This document shows, in pieces, positions 27,592 to 35,645 of a stretch of DNA of 45,016 nucleotides; within the stretch, counting starts at the first letter, position 1; each line of letters opens with the position of its first letter. The translations under genes and the position numbers were made by a program. The notes beneath the pieces were generated by a model. It was given only the letters and a program-made list of their open reading frames with translations. It searched no databases and had not been told where the DNA came from. Source of the stretch: Thalassoglobus neptunius (GTDB lineage: Bacteria; Planctomycetota; Planctomycetia; Planctomycetales; Planctomycetaceae); NCBI RefSeq assembly GCF_007859735.1, contig NZ_SIHI01000027.1:1-45016 (forward strand), written 5' to 3'.

Positions 27592-28695
27592 AATTGATCT
27601 GTCACCAGAATGCGTCTGAACAGGACATTTTCATGGTTCGTGTGCGATTGCCCGGTCATTTTGGTTTCAGAAAACGATTTTTATCGAGAGATCTGGGAAA
27701 TTTGAAAACGATCTTCGGGAAATTTGAGGAACTTTCGTGCGAGATAAGCGTCGAATCTGCGAGGGAATCCTCTTGACGGTTTTGAAACATTTGTATACTA
27801 TCTGCTCAGTGCTGAATTCTTGATCGCAACTCGACGGATTCGAATCATTGAGCATGGTCGCTCAGGTGAGTTATGAAGACTCCTCTTTCAAATTGCATTC
27901 ACACTTCCGGTAGAGGTCAATCTGCCTCAGTGCAGAGCACGTTTCTGAGCTGCAACGCTCAACGATGTCGGGTTCCATTTCACAGTGCCAGACTCGATTG
28001 TGATCAAATTTCACTTCAGGGGCATCTGATCGATTCGACGAAGCTGGGGCGAACCAGCTTTAGTGAGATCCAGGCGAAGACGAATCGATCCGCACCTGCA
28101 ACGTCTCTTTATACGAACTGGCGGACGAATCCTCGATTGTGTCGCTCACTCGCCGATTTGAGGGAACATCGCACCTGCTTTCTGGTCCACCGAAGGCTTC
28201 CTGATCTTGTGGCGGAACATATGCACGCCTGAAGTTTTTCAACGTCGTTCGAGCGGAGTTTCGTAAATCCGGATCGGGAAGTCGTGAGGGGCTCTCTGCT
28301 CCACACGAGTCGGTGTTTCAGGGGAAATTCTGGCCTCGAACGCACGAGTTTTCCGGATCGTTGCTGCAGAACCGCTCTCGTGGGATGAGCCAAAGCGAAC
28401 GCTCTCGGGTTGATGCGTGTCGTTTTCACATCCGAAATGTCGAAAACGCCGGCGTTCGTCAAATCGATCCTTGAGCGAACACTCCAAGCAGAGCCGGTTG
28501 TTCGAGCGGACTTTCGAGAATCCTTCGAAGATTTCTGTGACTCAGGCGTATTTCATAACACCGAAACGCACATGACCGGTCGGAAACCAGAGAACCGGTC
28601 AATTTGTGAGCCATCAAACAGCTAAGTTGAGACTGATTCAAACACAATCTTGGAGTGCAGCACTGATGCACTTTGCTTGGATAAGGAATAACTCC
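27592..28695. other. Gene-poor 1.1-kb region upstream of csrA
   Basis: No frame here is convincing. The longest plus frame (27873-28232) is Cys/Arg-rich with no family resemblance and only a weak AGGTGAG two bases before its ATG. The region has a promoter-like pair at 27773-27801 and, close to csrA, a hairpin 28574-28600 (GACCGGT/ACCGGTC) with GGA in its loop. It may be a long csrA leader, a separate small RNA, or simply non-coding. Confidence 0.45.
27773..27801 (+). promoter_or_regulatory. Possible sigma-70-type promoter
   Basis: TTGACG (27773-27778) is followed by TATACT (27794-27799) with a short 15-bp spacer, or by TACTAT (27796-27801) with 17 bp. It points toward the gene-poor region before csrA. 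The match is good by eye, but the spacing ambiguity keeps confidence modest. Confidence 0.45.
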
Positions 28696-28902
28696 ATGTT
28701 AGTGATTACACGCAAACCCAATGAAGAAATCGTGATCGACGGCGGAATCACGGTGAAAGTGATCTCCACGAGTAACGGACGGGTGAAGCTCGGAATCGTC
28801 GCTCCGGAAAATGTCAGGATCGTTCGCGGCGAGATCGCATTCCGCGAAGAACTGCGTCAAGAAGGTGAAACAGCACCGCTCGTCTCAGTCGCATTTGAAT
28901 AA
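28696..28902 (+). CDS. csrA: Carbon storage/translational regulator CsrA
   Basis: A 68-residue CsrA/RsmA RNA-binding protein. The full family signature is present: MLVITRKPNEEIVIDGGITV, then VKVISTSNGRVKLGIVAPEN and VRIVRGEIAFRE. It dimerises and binds GGA motifs in mRNA leaders to block or alter translation. The start at ATG 28696 follows AAGGA; this Shine-Dalgarno itself contains GGA and another GGA lies 4 bases before it, so autoregulation is plausible. A strong composite terminator lies about 140 bp downstream. Neighbouring genes do not suggest a flagellar context. Confidence 0.96.
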   Translation: MLVITRKPNEEIVIDGGITVKVISTSNGRVKLGIVAPENVRIVRGEIAFREELRQEGETAPLVSVAFE

Positions 28903-29038
28903 ACAAACTCGGTGAACTCGATCCACTCGAGTGTCACGCGCTGAGCGGATTGCCGTCCTCGATTGGACTCGTTTTCCTCGTAGACCCTGTTTCTGCTCGT
29001 CCCACTTGCTTCTCATCTGTGTTGAAAGTGCTTCGACA

Positions 29039-29088
29039 AGCAACCATCCGTAGTCCGGTTCCAGACCGGCAATGGATGGTTGCTTTTT
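29039..29088 (+). terminator. Composite intrinsic terminator after csrA
   Basis: AGCAACCATCC (29039-29049) pairs perfectly with GGATGGTTGCT (29074-29084), followed by TTTTC. Inside, CCGGT and ACCGG (29055-29059 and 29065-29069) form a second hairpin. The nested arrangement is unusual but clearly terminator-like on the plus strand. Confidence 0.85.
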
Positions 29089-29299
29089 CAATTGACCCTC
29101 TCGATGTTTCCATGAAATGTCCGGGGACGACCAGCGAAGATTTTCGAGAGTACGGTTGATAGGTGAATCACAGGCCGGCCGCTCATAATTGAGTTGGGCG
29201 AATCTCTTCTTGCGTCTTGTGGAAAAGACGGTATCCTTACATTCGTAAGTTTGAGGAACCGTCGCTGCCACTTTGCCCATCGCTGCCGGGAGACAAGAC

Positions 29300-30094
29300 G
29301 TGCCGATTCGTGCCACCTGCCGAGAATGCGGAAAGTCCTACAACGTTCGAGATGAACTTGCTGGCAAAAAGTTTCGGTGCAAACAGTGTCAGAAACCGGT
29401 CTCCGTTCCACAGCCCGCTGTACTCGAAGAAGAGGAAGCTGAAGAAGATCTCTGGGACTCGGACTTCGGAAGCTTCGACGACCAGGAGGACGACTACCTT
29501 CCTCCGCCCCCACCCAAGAAAAAGAAGAAGCGACGATCGTCCGGCGGTGCTGGGGGAATCGCAAAGATGGCGCTCAAGACGTTTGTCGGAGCGATCAGTT
29601 TTCTGTTCATGTTCGGGCTGGGAGTGAAGCTCGTCAGCTCACTCGGCAACCTTCCGATTCCCGCATTTGCGACCAGTTGGGAAGAATACACCACTCCCGA
29701 TGGAGCCCTGACGATGCAGATGCCCGGCACACCGAAACGAATTACCGCCGGGCCGACAGTCGCAGCAGGAGGCGCCACTTACGGTGTTCAGAAGAGCAGC
29801 TATGCCTGTGCAGTGATTGTCGAACCGCTTCCTCCACAAATTCAGGGGATGGATTTGAACCAGATCATTAATGCATTGGAAACCGGTTTGCGGATGCAAG
29901 GGGCCAGCAATCTTGAACGCATGACGTTTCAGGGGAAATCTGCTGTTGCGTACACAATGGAAAAACGCGGAATCACAGCCCGGCACATTGGATTCGTGAA
30001 TGGACCGACCGCCTACACGCTCATGTATTCGAATCGCGGATCGACTCCGGGAGCCGAAAAGGACAAATTCTTCAACTCTGTCCGGTTGAACTGA
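29300..30094 (+). CDS. Zinc-ribbon membrane protein, unknown function
   Basis: A 264-residue protein. The GTG start at 29300 is chosen because GGGAG sits 7 bases upstream and homology starts right there. Residues 5-28 form a zinc ribbon (ATCRECGKSYNVRDELAGKK, then CKQC), followed by an acidic stretch, a run of prolines and a run of lysines/arginines (about 50-85), one TM helix near 96-116 (FVGAISFLFMFGLGVKLV), and a C-terminal beta-rich domain (about 130-264) with SWEEYTTPDGALTMQMPG. This architecture recurs in planctomycete proteins. The ribbon is presumably cytoplasmic and the C-terminal domain exported. The function is unknown. Confidence 0.78.
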   Translation: MPIRATCRECGKSYNVRDELAGKKFRCKQCQKPVSVPQPAVLEEEEAEEDLWDSDFGSFDDQEDDYLPPPPPKKKKKRRSSGGAGGIAKMALKTFVGAISFLFMFGLGVKLVSSLGNLPIPAFATSWEEYTTPDGALTMQMPGTPKRITAGPTVAAGGATYGVQKSSYACAVIVEPLPPQIQGMDLNQIINALETGLRMQGASNLERMTFQGKSAVAYTMEKRGITARHIGFVNGPTAYTLMYSNRGSTPGAEKDKFFNSVRLN

Positions 30095-30274
30095 GCCTCT
30101 TGAGCGCAGAAATCAGCGATCGATTATGCGATCTTATCTGAGTCGCGGATCGTCTGGATGCGGGAATGACTGCTCAGTCGTGTAATTGAAGCAGCGTCTT
30201 TGAAACAGATTCTGGATGATCCCGCCCGGAAAATTCTTCGTCGATCGAATTCATTGAACGAAAGAACTGCGCTC

Positions 30275-30985
30275 ATGAGACAAATCTTCGCACACCTGCT
30301 TTTGATTCCCATATTCCTGACTTCGGTTGCTGACCTCACTCAAGCGGGTGAAAAGCACCTGTTCATTCTTTCTGGACAGTCAAACATGCAGGGACATCGA
30401 CCTGATGAGGCGTTCACGCCAGCGGTCGAGGAAGCCTTGGGAGCCGAGAACGTGATCGTTGTTCAGGATGCTCAGGGCGGACAGCCCATTCAAAGGTGGT
30501 ACCGAAAATGGAAATCCCCGGAGGGCAAATCGCCGAAGTCCACGGGTGATCTGTATGACCGCTTGATGGGCAAGGTCAAACCGGCCATCGAAAACGAGGA
30601 ATTGGCCTCCGTCACGTTCATCTGGATGCAGGGGGAACGGGATGCCCGAATGGGATGGGGCGATGTGTATCGCGAAAGCCTGTTGGGGCTTCATCAGCAA
30701 CTTGAAGAAGACCTGGGTCGAGACGACATTCACTTTGTCATTGGAAGACTGAGTGACAACGACCTCGAAAACTCACGTGCCCCGGACTGGACAAAAATTC
30801 GCGACATTCAGGTCGCCGTTGCTGATTCCGATGACGACTTTGCCTGGGTCAATACGGACGACCTCAACGACGGAGTGAACCGGGCCGGAAAACCGATCAC
30901 GAACGATCTCCACTATTCCGCCGAAGGCTACAAGATTCTCGGAAAGCGATTCGCAGAAGCATCGCTGAAGTTGATTGGTCAATAA
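30275..30985 (+). CDS. Secreted SGNH/sialate O-acetylesterase-like protein
   Basis: A 236-residue exported esterase of the sialate O-acetylesterase (SASA, SGNH) type. Signal peptide 1-24 (HLLLIPIFLTSVADLTQAG), nucleophile block LFILSGQSNMQG, FIWMQGERDARMG for the oxyanion and glycine region, and the C-terminal Asp-x-x-His triad in NDLHYSAEGYKILG. It should remove acetyl groups from sugars of exopolysaccharides or glycans. ATG 30275 gives an ordinary signal peptide; upstream in-frame residues do not. It is convergent with valS across a bidirectional terminator. Confidence 0.9.
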   Translation: MRQIFAHLLLIPIFLTSVADLTQAGEKHLFILSGQSNMQGHRPDEAFTPAVEEALGAENVIVVQDAQGGQPIQRWYRKWKSPEGKSPKSTGDLYDRLMGKVKPAIENEELASVTFIWMQGERDARMGWGDVYRESLLGLHQQLEEDLGRDDIHFVIGRLSDNDLENSRAPDWTKIRDIQVAVADSDDDFAWVNTDDLNDGVNRAGKPITNDLHYSAEGYKILGKRFAEASLKLIGQ

Positions 30986-31009
30986 CACCCAACGAGCGTT
31001 GAGAAATAA

Positions 31010-31047
31010 AAAACTCGGGCCGGTCTCGAAAGATCAGCCCGAGTTTT
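31010..31047. terminator. Bidirectional terminator between esterase and valS
   Basis: AAAACTCGGGC (31010-31020) pairs perfectly with GCCCGAGTTTT (31037-31047), giving T-runs on both strands. It serves the plus-strand esterase and the minus-strand valS. Confidence 0.9.
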
Positions 31048-31078
31048 CGTTTTCGACTTTTCGGAATCGAGAAGCGAC

Positions 31079-34000
31079 CTAACTCAAGTCTCGAATGATC
31101 TCTTCGATGCTTTCCAGTTGCTTCTTGTTGCTTTCCAGCGTTTCGCGAACGTCGTTCACGACTTGTTCAGGAGCACGGCTGGTAAAGTTTTCGTTCGCAA
31201 GCTTGGATTCTGCACCTTTGATGTGCTTGCGGATCTCTTCCGCTCTCTTCTGTTGACGTTTCAGTTCTTCCTCGGTGTCGATTAGTCCTTCCAGAGGAAT
31301 GAATCCGTCGGCGTCTCCCAGCGAGAAGCTGGCCGCTCCTTTGGGGCGTTCGACATCCGCGCCGGCCGCCTCCAACACAGCTTTGGCGAGGTTGTCGAAC
31401 TGAGAGGAAACAGACTCCATGTCGCTGGCGACTTCTGCACTCGCTCGCATTCGCAGTTTCACAGATGTCCCCGGTGGGATGCTGTAAACCGCGCGGACAT
31501 TACGCACAGCAGCGATTGTTTCTTGAAGCCGTTCGAAACGCTTCTCCAATGCTGCGTCCTGCCAGGTTGTTGGAATCTTCGGCCATGATGCGACAATACA
31601 CGCATCAGCGACCGGGCGGACTTCGAGAACTTTTCCGTCTGCGGATTCCTCTCCGACTGGCAGTGCTCGTTCGGGGGCGATTTCTTTAAGTCGTTGCCAG
31701 AGTTCTTCACAGATGAATGGAGTGAATGGTTGAAGAAGTCGGACGAGCGAATCGAGTACGACGAGCAAAACACGTTGAGCGACAGCTCGTTGGTTTTCGT
31801 TTCGAAGTCGCGGCTTGATCATTTCGAGATACCAGTCGCAGAACTCGTTCCATGTGAAGTCACGAATCGCACGCGTCGCAGCATCGAATTGATAGCGACC
31901 GAGGTATTCATCCATTTGATTCGCAACCGTGGAAAGTCGCGAAAGAACCCAACGGTCTTCAAGCTGTAGCTGATCATCCGTGACTTCCGCCGGGCTGTAT
32001 GCTGGGCCGTTGTCACTCGCTTCGAGATTCATGATTGCGAATCGAGCAGCGTTCCAGAACTTGTTGCAGAAGTTGCGGCCGTATTCGAAACGCTCGCTGA
32101 CCATCTTCGCGACTGGAACATCTGGATCGGGATCGGGATCGTACAGCGGTGTCGTGAACTGGCTTTGCTTCTTGCACTTCTTGTTGGTGCAGACCATCGT
32201 CGGTTTTGGAGCGCCCTGCGGGACCGGAAACTCTCCTTTAAGAGTGCTCGGAACAACGACAGAACTCGTCTCCAGACGATACTGCTTCGGAGAAATCATC
32301 TCTTCACAGTGCGGGCATTCATAGCTGATGGGCAGCCGAACGTCTTGCGTTTCGCCAGCAAACGAAGCGATGGTGAAACGAACAGCATCGGCGCCGTACT
32401 TCCCGATGAGATCGACCGGATCGACACCGTTCCCCTTCGATTTGGACATCGTCTGTCCGAATCCGTCAAGGATTTTCGGATGAACATGCACATGGCGAAA
32501 CGGAATATCATCCATGTTGTAGAGGCCGGTGAGAACCATTCGCGCGACCCACAGCGTGATGATATCTCGCGACGTGATGAGAACACTGCCCGGATAAAAG
32601 TAGTCGAGGACAGCGTTATTGCCCCCGTTCGAGTTGGCCCCGGATGACTCAGGTTTAGCCCCGGATGATTCGGATTTAACCCCGGATGATTCATCCGGGG
32701 CTAAATTTGTCTGCTTGGCGATTTCATTCTCATCCATCGGCGGATTGTGTTGCCGATCGGGCCATCCGAGAGTCGCATGCGGCCACAACGCTGACGAGAA
32801 CCACGTGTCAAGAACGTCCGAGTCCTGTTCGAAACCGGCTGCTTGAAGCTTTTGTTCAATGTCTTCATGACCTTCATCGACGCAGAAGAGAATACGATTG
32901 GTCCCATCATTTCCATCTGTGAAAGTGGCGCAGTAAAGGAACTCTGAAAACTCACTCTTGAGTGGGACGTTGCCATCGTCCGAAAACTCTCCGAACGTCT
33001 CGACAATCGCGCGAGTCTCGGGTGTTTCAACTGCCGACCAGACGGGGATACGGTGACCCCACCACAATTGGCGGCTGATGCACCAGTCTCGCTTTTCGGC
33101 CAGCCAGTCGGTGTATGTTTTAGTGTAGCGAGACGGGAAGAAGCGGACGCGTCCATCTTCAACCGCGTCGATGGCTTTTTGAGCCAGTCCCGGTTTGCCA
33201 TCTTCATCGTCGGTCATCCGCACGAACCACTGATCCGACAGGTACGGTTCAACCGGTGTCTTGGATCGGTCGCTGTGCTTGAGAGGGATTTTGCGATCTT
33301 CAACACCTTCGTAATGACCGAGTTCGCCCATCCGTTCGATGACGTGATGACGAGCTTCGAGCCGATCGATTCCTTCCCACTCTCCGCCGTTTTCATTGAG
33401 GGTTCCGTCGGAATTGAGGATGTTGATCACCCCGATTTCTGGATTCCGCAGGTAACAGGCGTAGTCGTTGGGATCATGAGCGGGGGTCACTTTGACCGCT
33501 CCGGTTCCTTTCTCTTTGTCCGCCAGAAGTGCGTCAGCGATGATTGGAATCACGCGGCCATTGAGCGGAATTTTGACGTGTTTCCCGATGAGTGACGTGT
33601 ACCGCTCATCGGTCGGGTGCACACAGACAGCGGTGTCGCCGAGCATGGTCTCGGGGCGGGTCGTCGAGTAATGGATCAACTCGCCGGTTGGATTCCCTTG
33701 GGCATCGACAACAGGGTAGTTGAATGTCCAGAAGTAGCCGTCGATCTCTTCTTCGAAGACTTCATCATCGGCAACAGCGGTTTGAAGGTGAACGTCCCAG
33801 TTGACGAGCCGCTTCCCGCGATAGATGAGTCCATCGCGAAACATCTTGAAGAATGTTCGTCGGACTGCCTTCGCGCAGACTTCGTCGAGGGTAAATCGCA
33901 GCCGTCTCCAGTCGCAGCTTGCCCCGAGTGATTTCTGCTGCGAGATAATGCGTTTCTCGTAAGCGTCTTTCCAACGCCAGATGCGATTGACAAGTGCCTC

Positions 34001-34330
34001 GCGGCCGACATCGTGCCGGGTGAGGCCTTCTTCTTCGAGCATTCTGCGTTCGACGACAGCCTGTGTTGCGATCCCGGCATGATCGGTGCCCGGCATCCAG
34101 AGTGCTTCAAATCCCTGCATTCGTCTCCATCGTGTGATGAGATCCTGACAGGTGCCGTTCAATGCATGTCCCATGTGCAGCGCCCCCGTGACGTTGGGAA
34201 GCGGAATCATGATTGTGTGCGATTCCTTGTCCGGAGTCGGATCAGCGTTAAAGTCGCCGCGTTGCTCCCAGTAAGGAAACCAGGAGTTCTGAGCGGATTG
34301 GGGATCGTAAAGCTTTGGGAGTTCAGACAT
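31079..34330 (-). CDS. valS: Valyl-tRNA synthetase with two insertions
   Basis: A 1083-residue class I synthetase charging tRNA-Val. The HIGH motif is HMGH (52-55) in PNVTGALHMGHAL; KMSKS is TMSKSKG near residue 628; the editing domain and C-terminal coiled coil (EELKRQQKRAEEIRKHIKGA) are present. It is longer than usual (about 880-950). One insertion at roughly 540-572 is a Ser/Gly/Lys repeat (ESSGAKPESSGAN) encoded by 21-nt repeats. A second at roughly 665-735, after KMSKS, carries CPHC and CTNKKC and looks like a zinc ribbon. The rest is standard, so the enzyme is probably functional. Confidence 0.96.
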   Translation of the reverse strand: MSELPKLYDPQSAQNSWFPYWEQRGDFNADPTPDKESHTIMIPLPNVTGALHMGHALNGTCQDLITRWRRMQGFEALWMPGTDHAGIATQAVVERRMLEEEGLTRHDVGREALVNRIWRWKDAYEKRIISQQKSLGASCDWRRLRFTLDEVCAKAVRRTFFKMFRDGLIYRGKRLVNWDVHLQTAVADDEVFEEEIDGYFWTFNYPVVDAQGNPTGELIHYSTTRPETMLGDTAVCVHPTDERYTSLIGKHVKIPLNGRVIPIIADALLADKEKGTGAVKVTPAHDPNDYACYLRNPEIGVINILNSDGTLNENGGEWEGIDRLEARHHVIERMGELGHYEGVEDRKIPLKHSDRSKTPVEPYLSDQWFVRMTDDEDGKPGLAQKAIDAVEDGRVRFFPSRYTKTYTDWLAEKRDWCISRQLWWGHRIPVWSAVETPETRAIVETFGEFSDDGNVPLKSEFSEFLYCATFTDGNDGTNRILFCVDEGHEDIEQKLQAAGFEQDSDVLDTWFSSALWPHATLGWPDRQHNPPMDENEIAKQTNLAPDESSGVKSESSGAKPESSGANSNGGNNAVLDYFYPGSVLITSRDIITLWVARMVLTGLYNMDDIPFRHVHVHPKILDGFGQTMSKSKGNGVDPVDLIGKYGADAVRFTIASFAGETQDVRLPISYECPHCEEMISPKQYRLETSSVVVPSTLKGEFPVPQGAPKPTMVCTNKKCKKQSQFTTPLYDPDPDPDVPVAKMVSERFEYGRNFCNKFWNAARFAIMNLEASDNGPAYSPAEVTDDQLQLEDRWVLSRLSTVANQMDEYLGRYQFDAATRAIRDFTWNEFCDWYLEMIKPRLRNENQRAVAQRVLLVVLDSLVRLLQPFTPFICEELWQRLKEIAPERALPVGEESADGKVLEVRPVADACIVASWPKIPTTWQDAALEKRFERLQETIAAVRNVRAVYSIPPGTSVKLRMRASAEVASDMESVSSQFDNLAKAVLEAAGADVERPKGAASFSLGDADGFIPLEGLIDTEEELKRQQKRAEEIRKHIKGAESKLANENFTSRAPEQVVNDVRETLESNKKQLESIEEIIRDLS
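32638..32708 (-). repeat. In-frame 21-nt repeats with terminal palindrome inside valS
   Basis: Three units starting CCCCGGATGA lie at 32638, 32659 and 32680 (period 21). The last is a palindrome, CCCCGGATGA and TCATCCGGGG around one central T, extending with TTTAA and CTAAA flanks to about 15-bp arms with one mismatch. On the coding strand the 21-nt period keeps frame and gives 7-residue units (ESSGAKP). Deletion or duplication of a unit would be tolerated in frame. Confidence 0.9.
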
Positions 34331-34633
34331 AGGAATTTTTTTAATGGTCTTCGCGATCTCACACGGGGCAAGACAAACGGGTGCTCAGGACAATGTTTCA
34401 ACCGAAAAATCGTTCAGCGACAACGAGTTCCCCGGGGCGATACTGGTCGAGTTTCCGAGAACGTCACCGCCGAGACGGTCAGGAACGTTCATCGAGTCAA
34501 AGGAGGTTCTGGGACGAGTTCTAAAGAGTGTCGGCGTTGCAATCAACAGCCACCAAAACTGGCGTCTCGGGCGGCCATTCGCAACTCATCTGACTGAAGA
34601 GAGACCCGTCACCGCAAAAAACGGTTCAGAGGG
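34331..34633. other. Gene-free region upstream of valS
   Basis: About 300 bp between valS and the esterase gene, both on the minus strand. No reliable gene or structure is visible; it presumably holds the valS promoter. Confidence 0.4.
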
Positions 34634-35359
34634 TCATTCTGGCTCAGACAATGCCCATGGAAGCGCTCGCAGCAGATCCTCGGACCAACTCGGGCCATCG
34701 TGTCCTCCGGAAAAAATCTCAAAGTGAACACGGTAGCCGAATTCCGTCAGCTTGTCAGCAGTTCGACGACAGCTATCAAGCTGACTGGACATCTGGTGGA
34801 GATTCGCTGAGGAGTGATCAACATCTTCCTGCGTTTCCTGATCTCCCACACTGATCCAGTATTTGCCGTGCCGATTGGTCGCCGGGGTGATTCGTTCGAG
34901 GAACGCTTCGTTCTTCCACCACATCGATGGCGATTGGCAAACGGTCGCCTGAAACCAGTCAGGATACAGAAGACTGGTGTGGAGTGCCGCCAGTCCTGAC
35001 AGGCTGAGTCCGACGAGAATTAACTGTTGCGGATCGATCGACTCGTGTCGCTGTAAGATGTCAGGAATGAGATCCTGAGTCAGAAAAGCTGCGTATTCCG
35101 GGTTGCAGACAAAGTCTTCGCTTCGAGCTGTCTGTCCATGATTGGATACAAAGAAAGCCGCGAAATCCGGGAGATTTGAATCAAGCTGGAGCTGACGGAC
35201 AGATTCAACCGCGTTGACGCTTTGAAGGTAGATTTCCCCATCGAGGAAGATGACCGCAGTTGAAGGCGATGTCAGTGGCGGTACGAATTCCCAAACGACT
35301 CGGCCGGGGGCAATCGCGGAACTCTGAACAAAACTCTGCGAAAGATCAGGATGTGTCAT
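34634..35359 (-). CDS. Putative esterase (enterochelin-esterase-like)
   Basis: A 241-residue alpha/beta hydrolase of the putative esterase (PF00756-like) group. Its nucleophile elbow is GLSLSG in QLILVGLSLSGLAALHTSL; TAVIFLDGEIYL and GGHDGPSW carry the oxyanion and catalytic His regions. QSPSMWWKNEAFL is typical of the enterochelin-esterase family. There is no signal peptide. The substrate is unknown; nearby genes give no clue. Confidence 0.85.
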   Translation of the reverse strand: MTHPDLSQSFVQSSAIAPGRVVWEFVPPLTSPSTAVIFLDGEIYLQSVNAVESVRQLQLDSNLPDFAAFFVSNHGQTARSEDFVCNPEYAAFLTQDLIPDILQRHESIDPQQLILVGLSLSGLAALHTSLLYPDWFQATVCQSPSMWWKNEAFLERITPATNRHGKYWISVGDQETQEDVDHSSANLHQMSSQLDSCRRTADKLTEFGYRVHFEIFSGGHDGPSWSEDLLRALPWALSEPE

Positions 35360-35503
35360 CGGAGTGTGTATCAGAACGTGAGTACGAAAGACGGAAGGAA
35401 GATGGAAAAGGAGGGCGTTGATTCCGCGAATCGGATTCCTGTGAGCGGCGTCGAGCTGTGCCAGCCGCTACGCATTCATCCCGATTCGCCAACGGGAAGT
35501 GAG

Positions 35504-35541
35504 AAAGAGCCACGAACACATGGAGATGTTCGGGGCTCTTT
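35504..35541 (-). terminator. Hairpin terminator after the secreted 503-aa protein gene
   Basis: AAAGAGCC (35504-35511) pairs with GGCTCTTT (35534-35541); the inner ACGAACA pairs with TGTTCG-type sequence. Read on the minus strand the stem ends in CTTTCTC, which fits termination of the gene ending at 35646. Confidence 0.6.
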
Positions 35542-35645
35542 GCGATTTGGAATTTCAGTTCGCCTCACTTTACGTGCGATCACGGGCACGAGGAACCAAT
35601 CATGAACACCTCTTGTCTGGTTCGTAGAGAAGGTGTCGAACTGGT

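Noticed and set aside
27873-28232. 119-codon plus frame downstream of the promoter-like site
   Set aside because: Composition is Cys/Arg-rich and patternless, the Shine-Dalgarno is too close to the ATG, and no family resemblance is seen. It is kept only as part of the gene-poor region.
32638-32708. CRISPR-like array
   Set aside because: The units are tandem 21-mers without spacers and are in frame inside valS.
34344-34727. 127-codon plus frame upstream of valS
   Set aside because: It overlaps the C-terminal end of the esterase gene on the other strand, has no Shine-Dalgarno and no recognisable domain.
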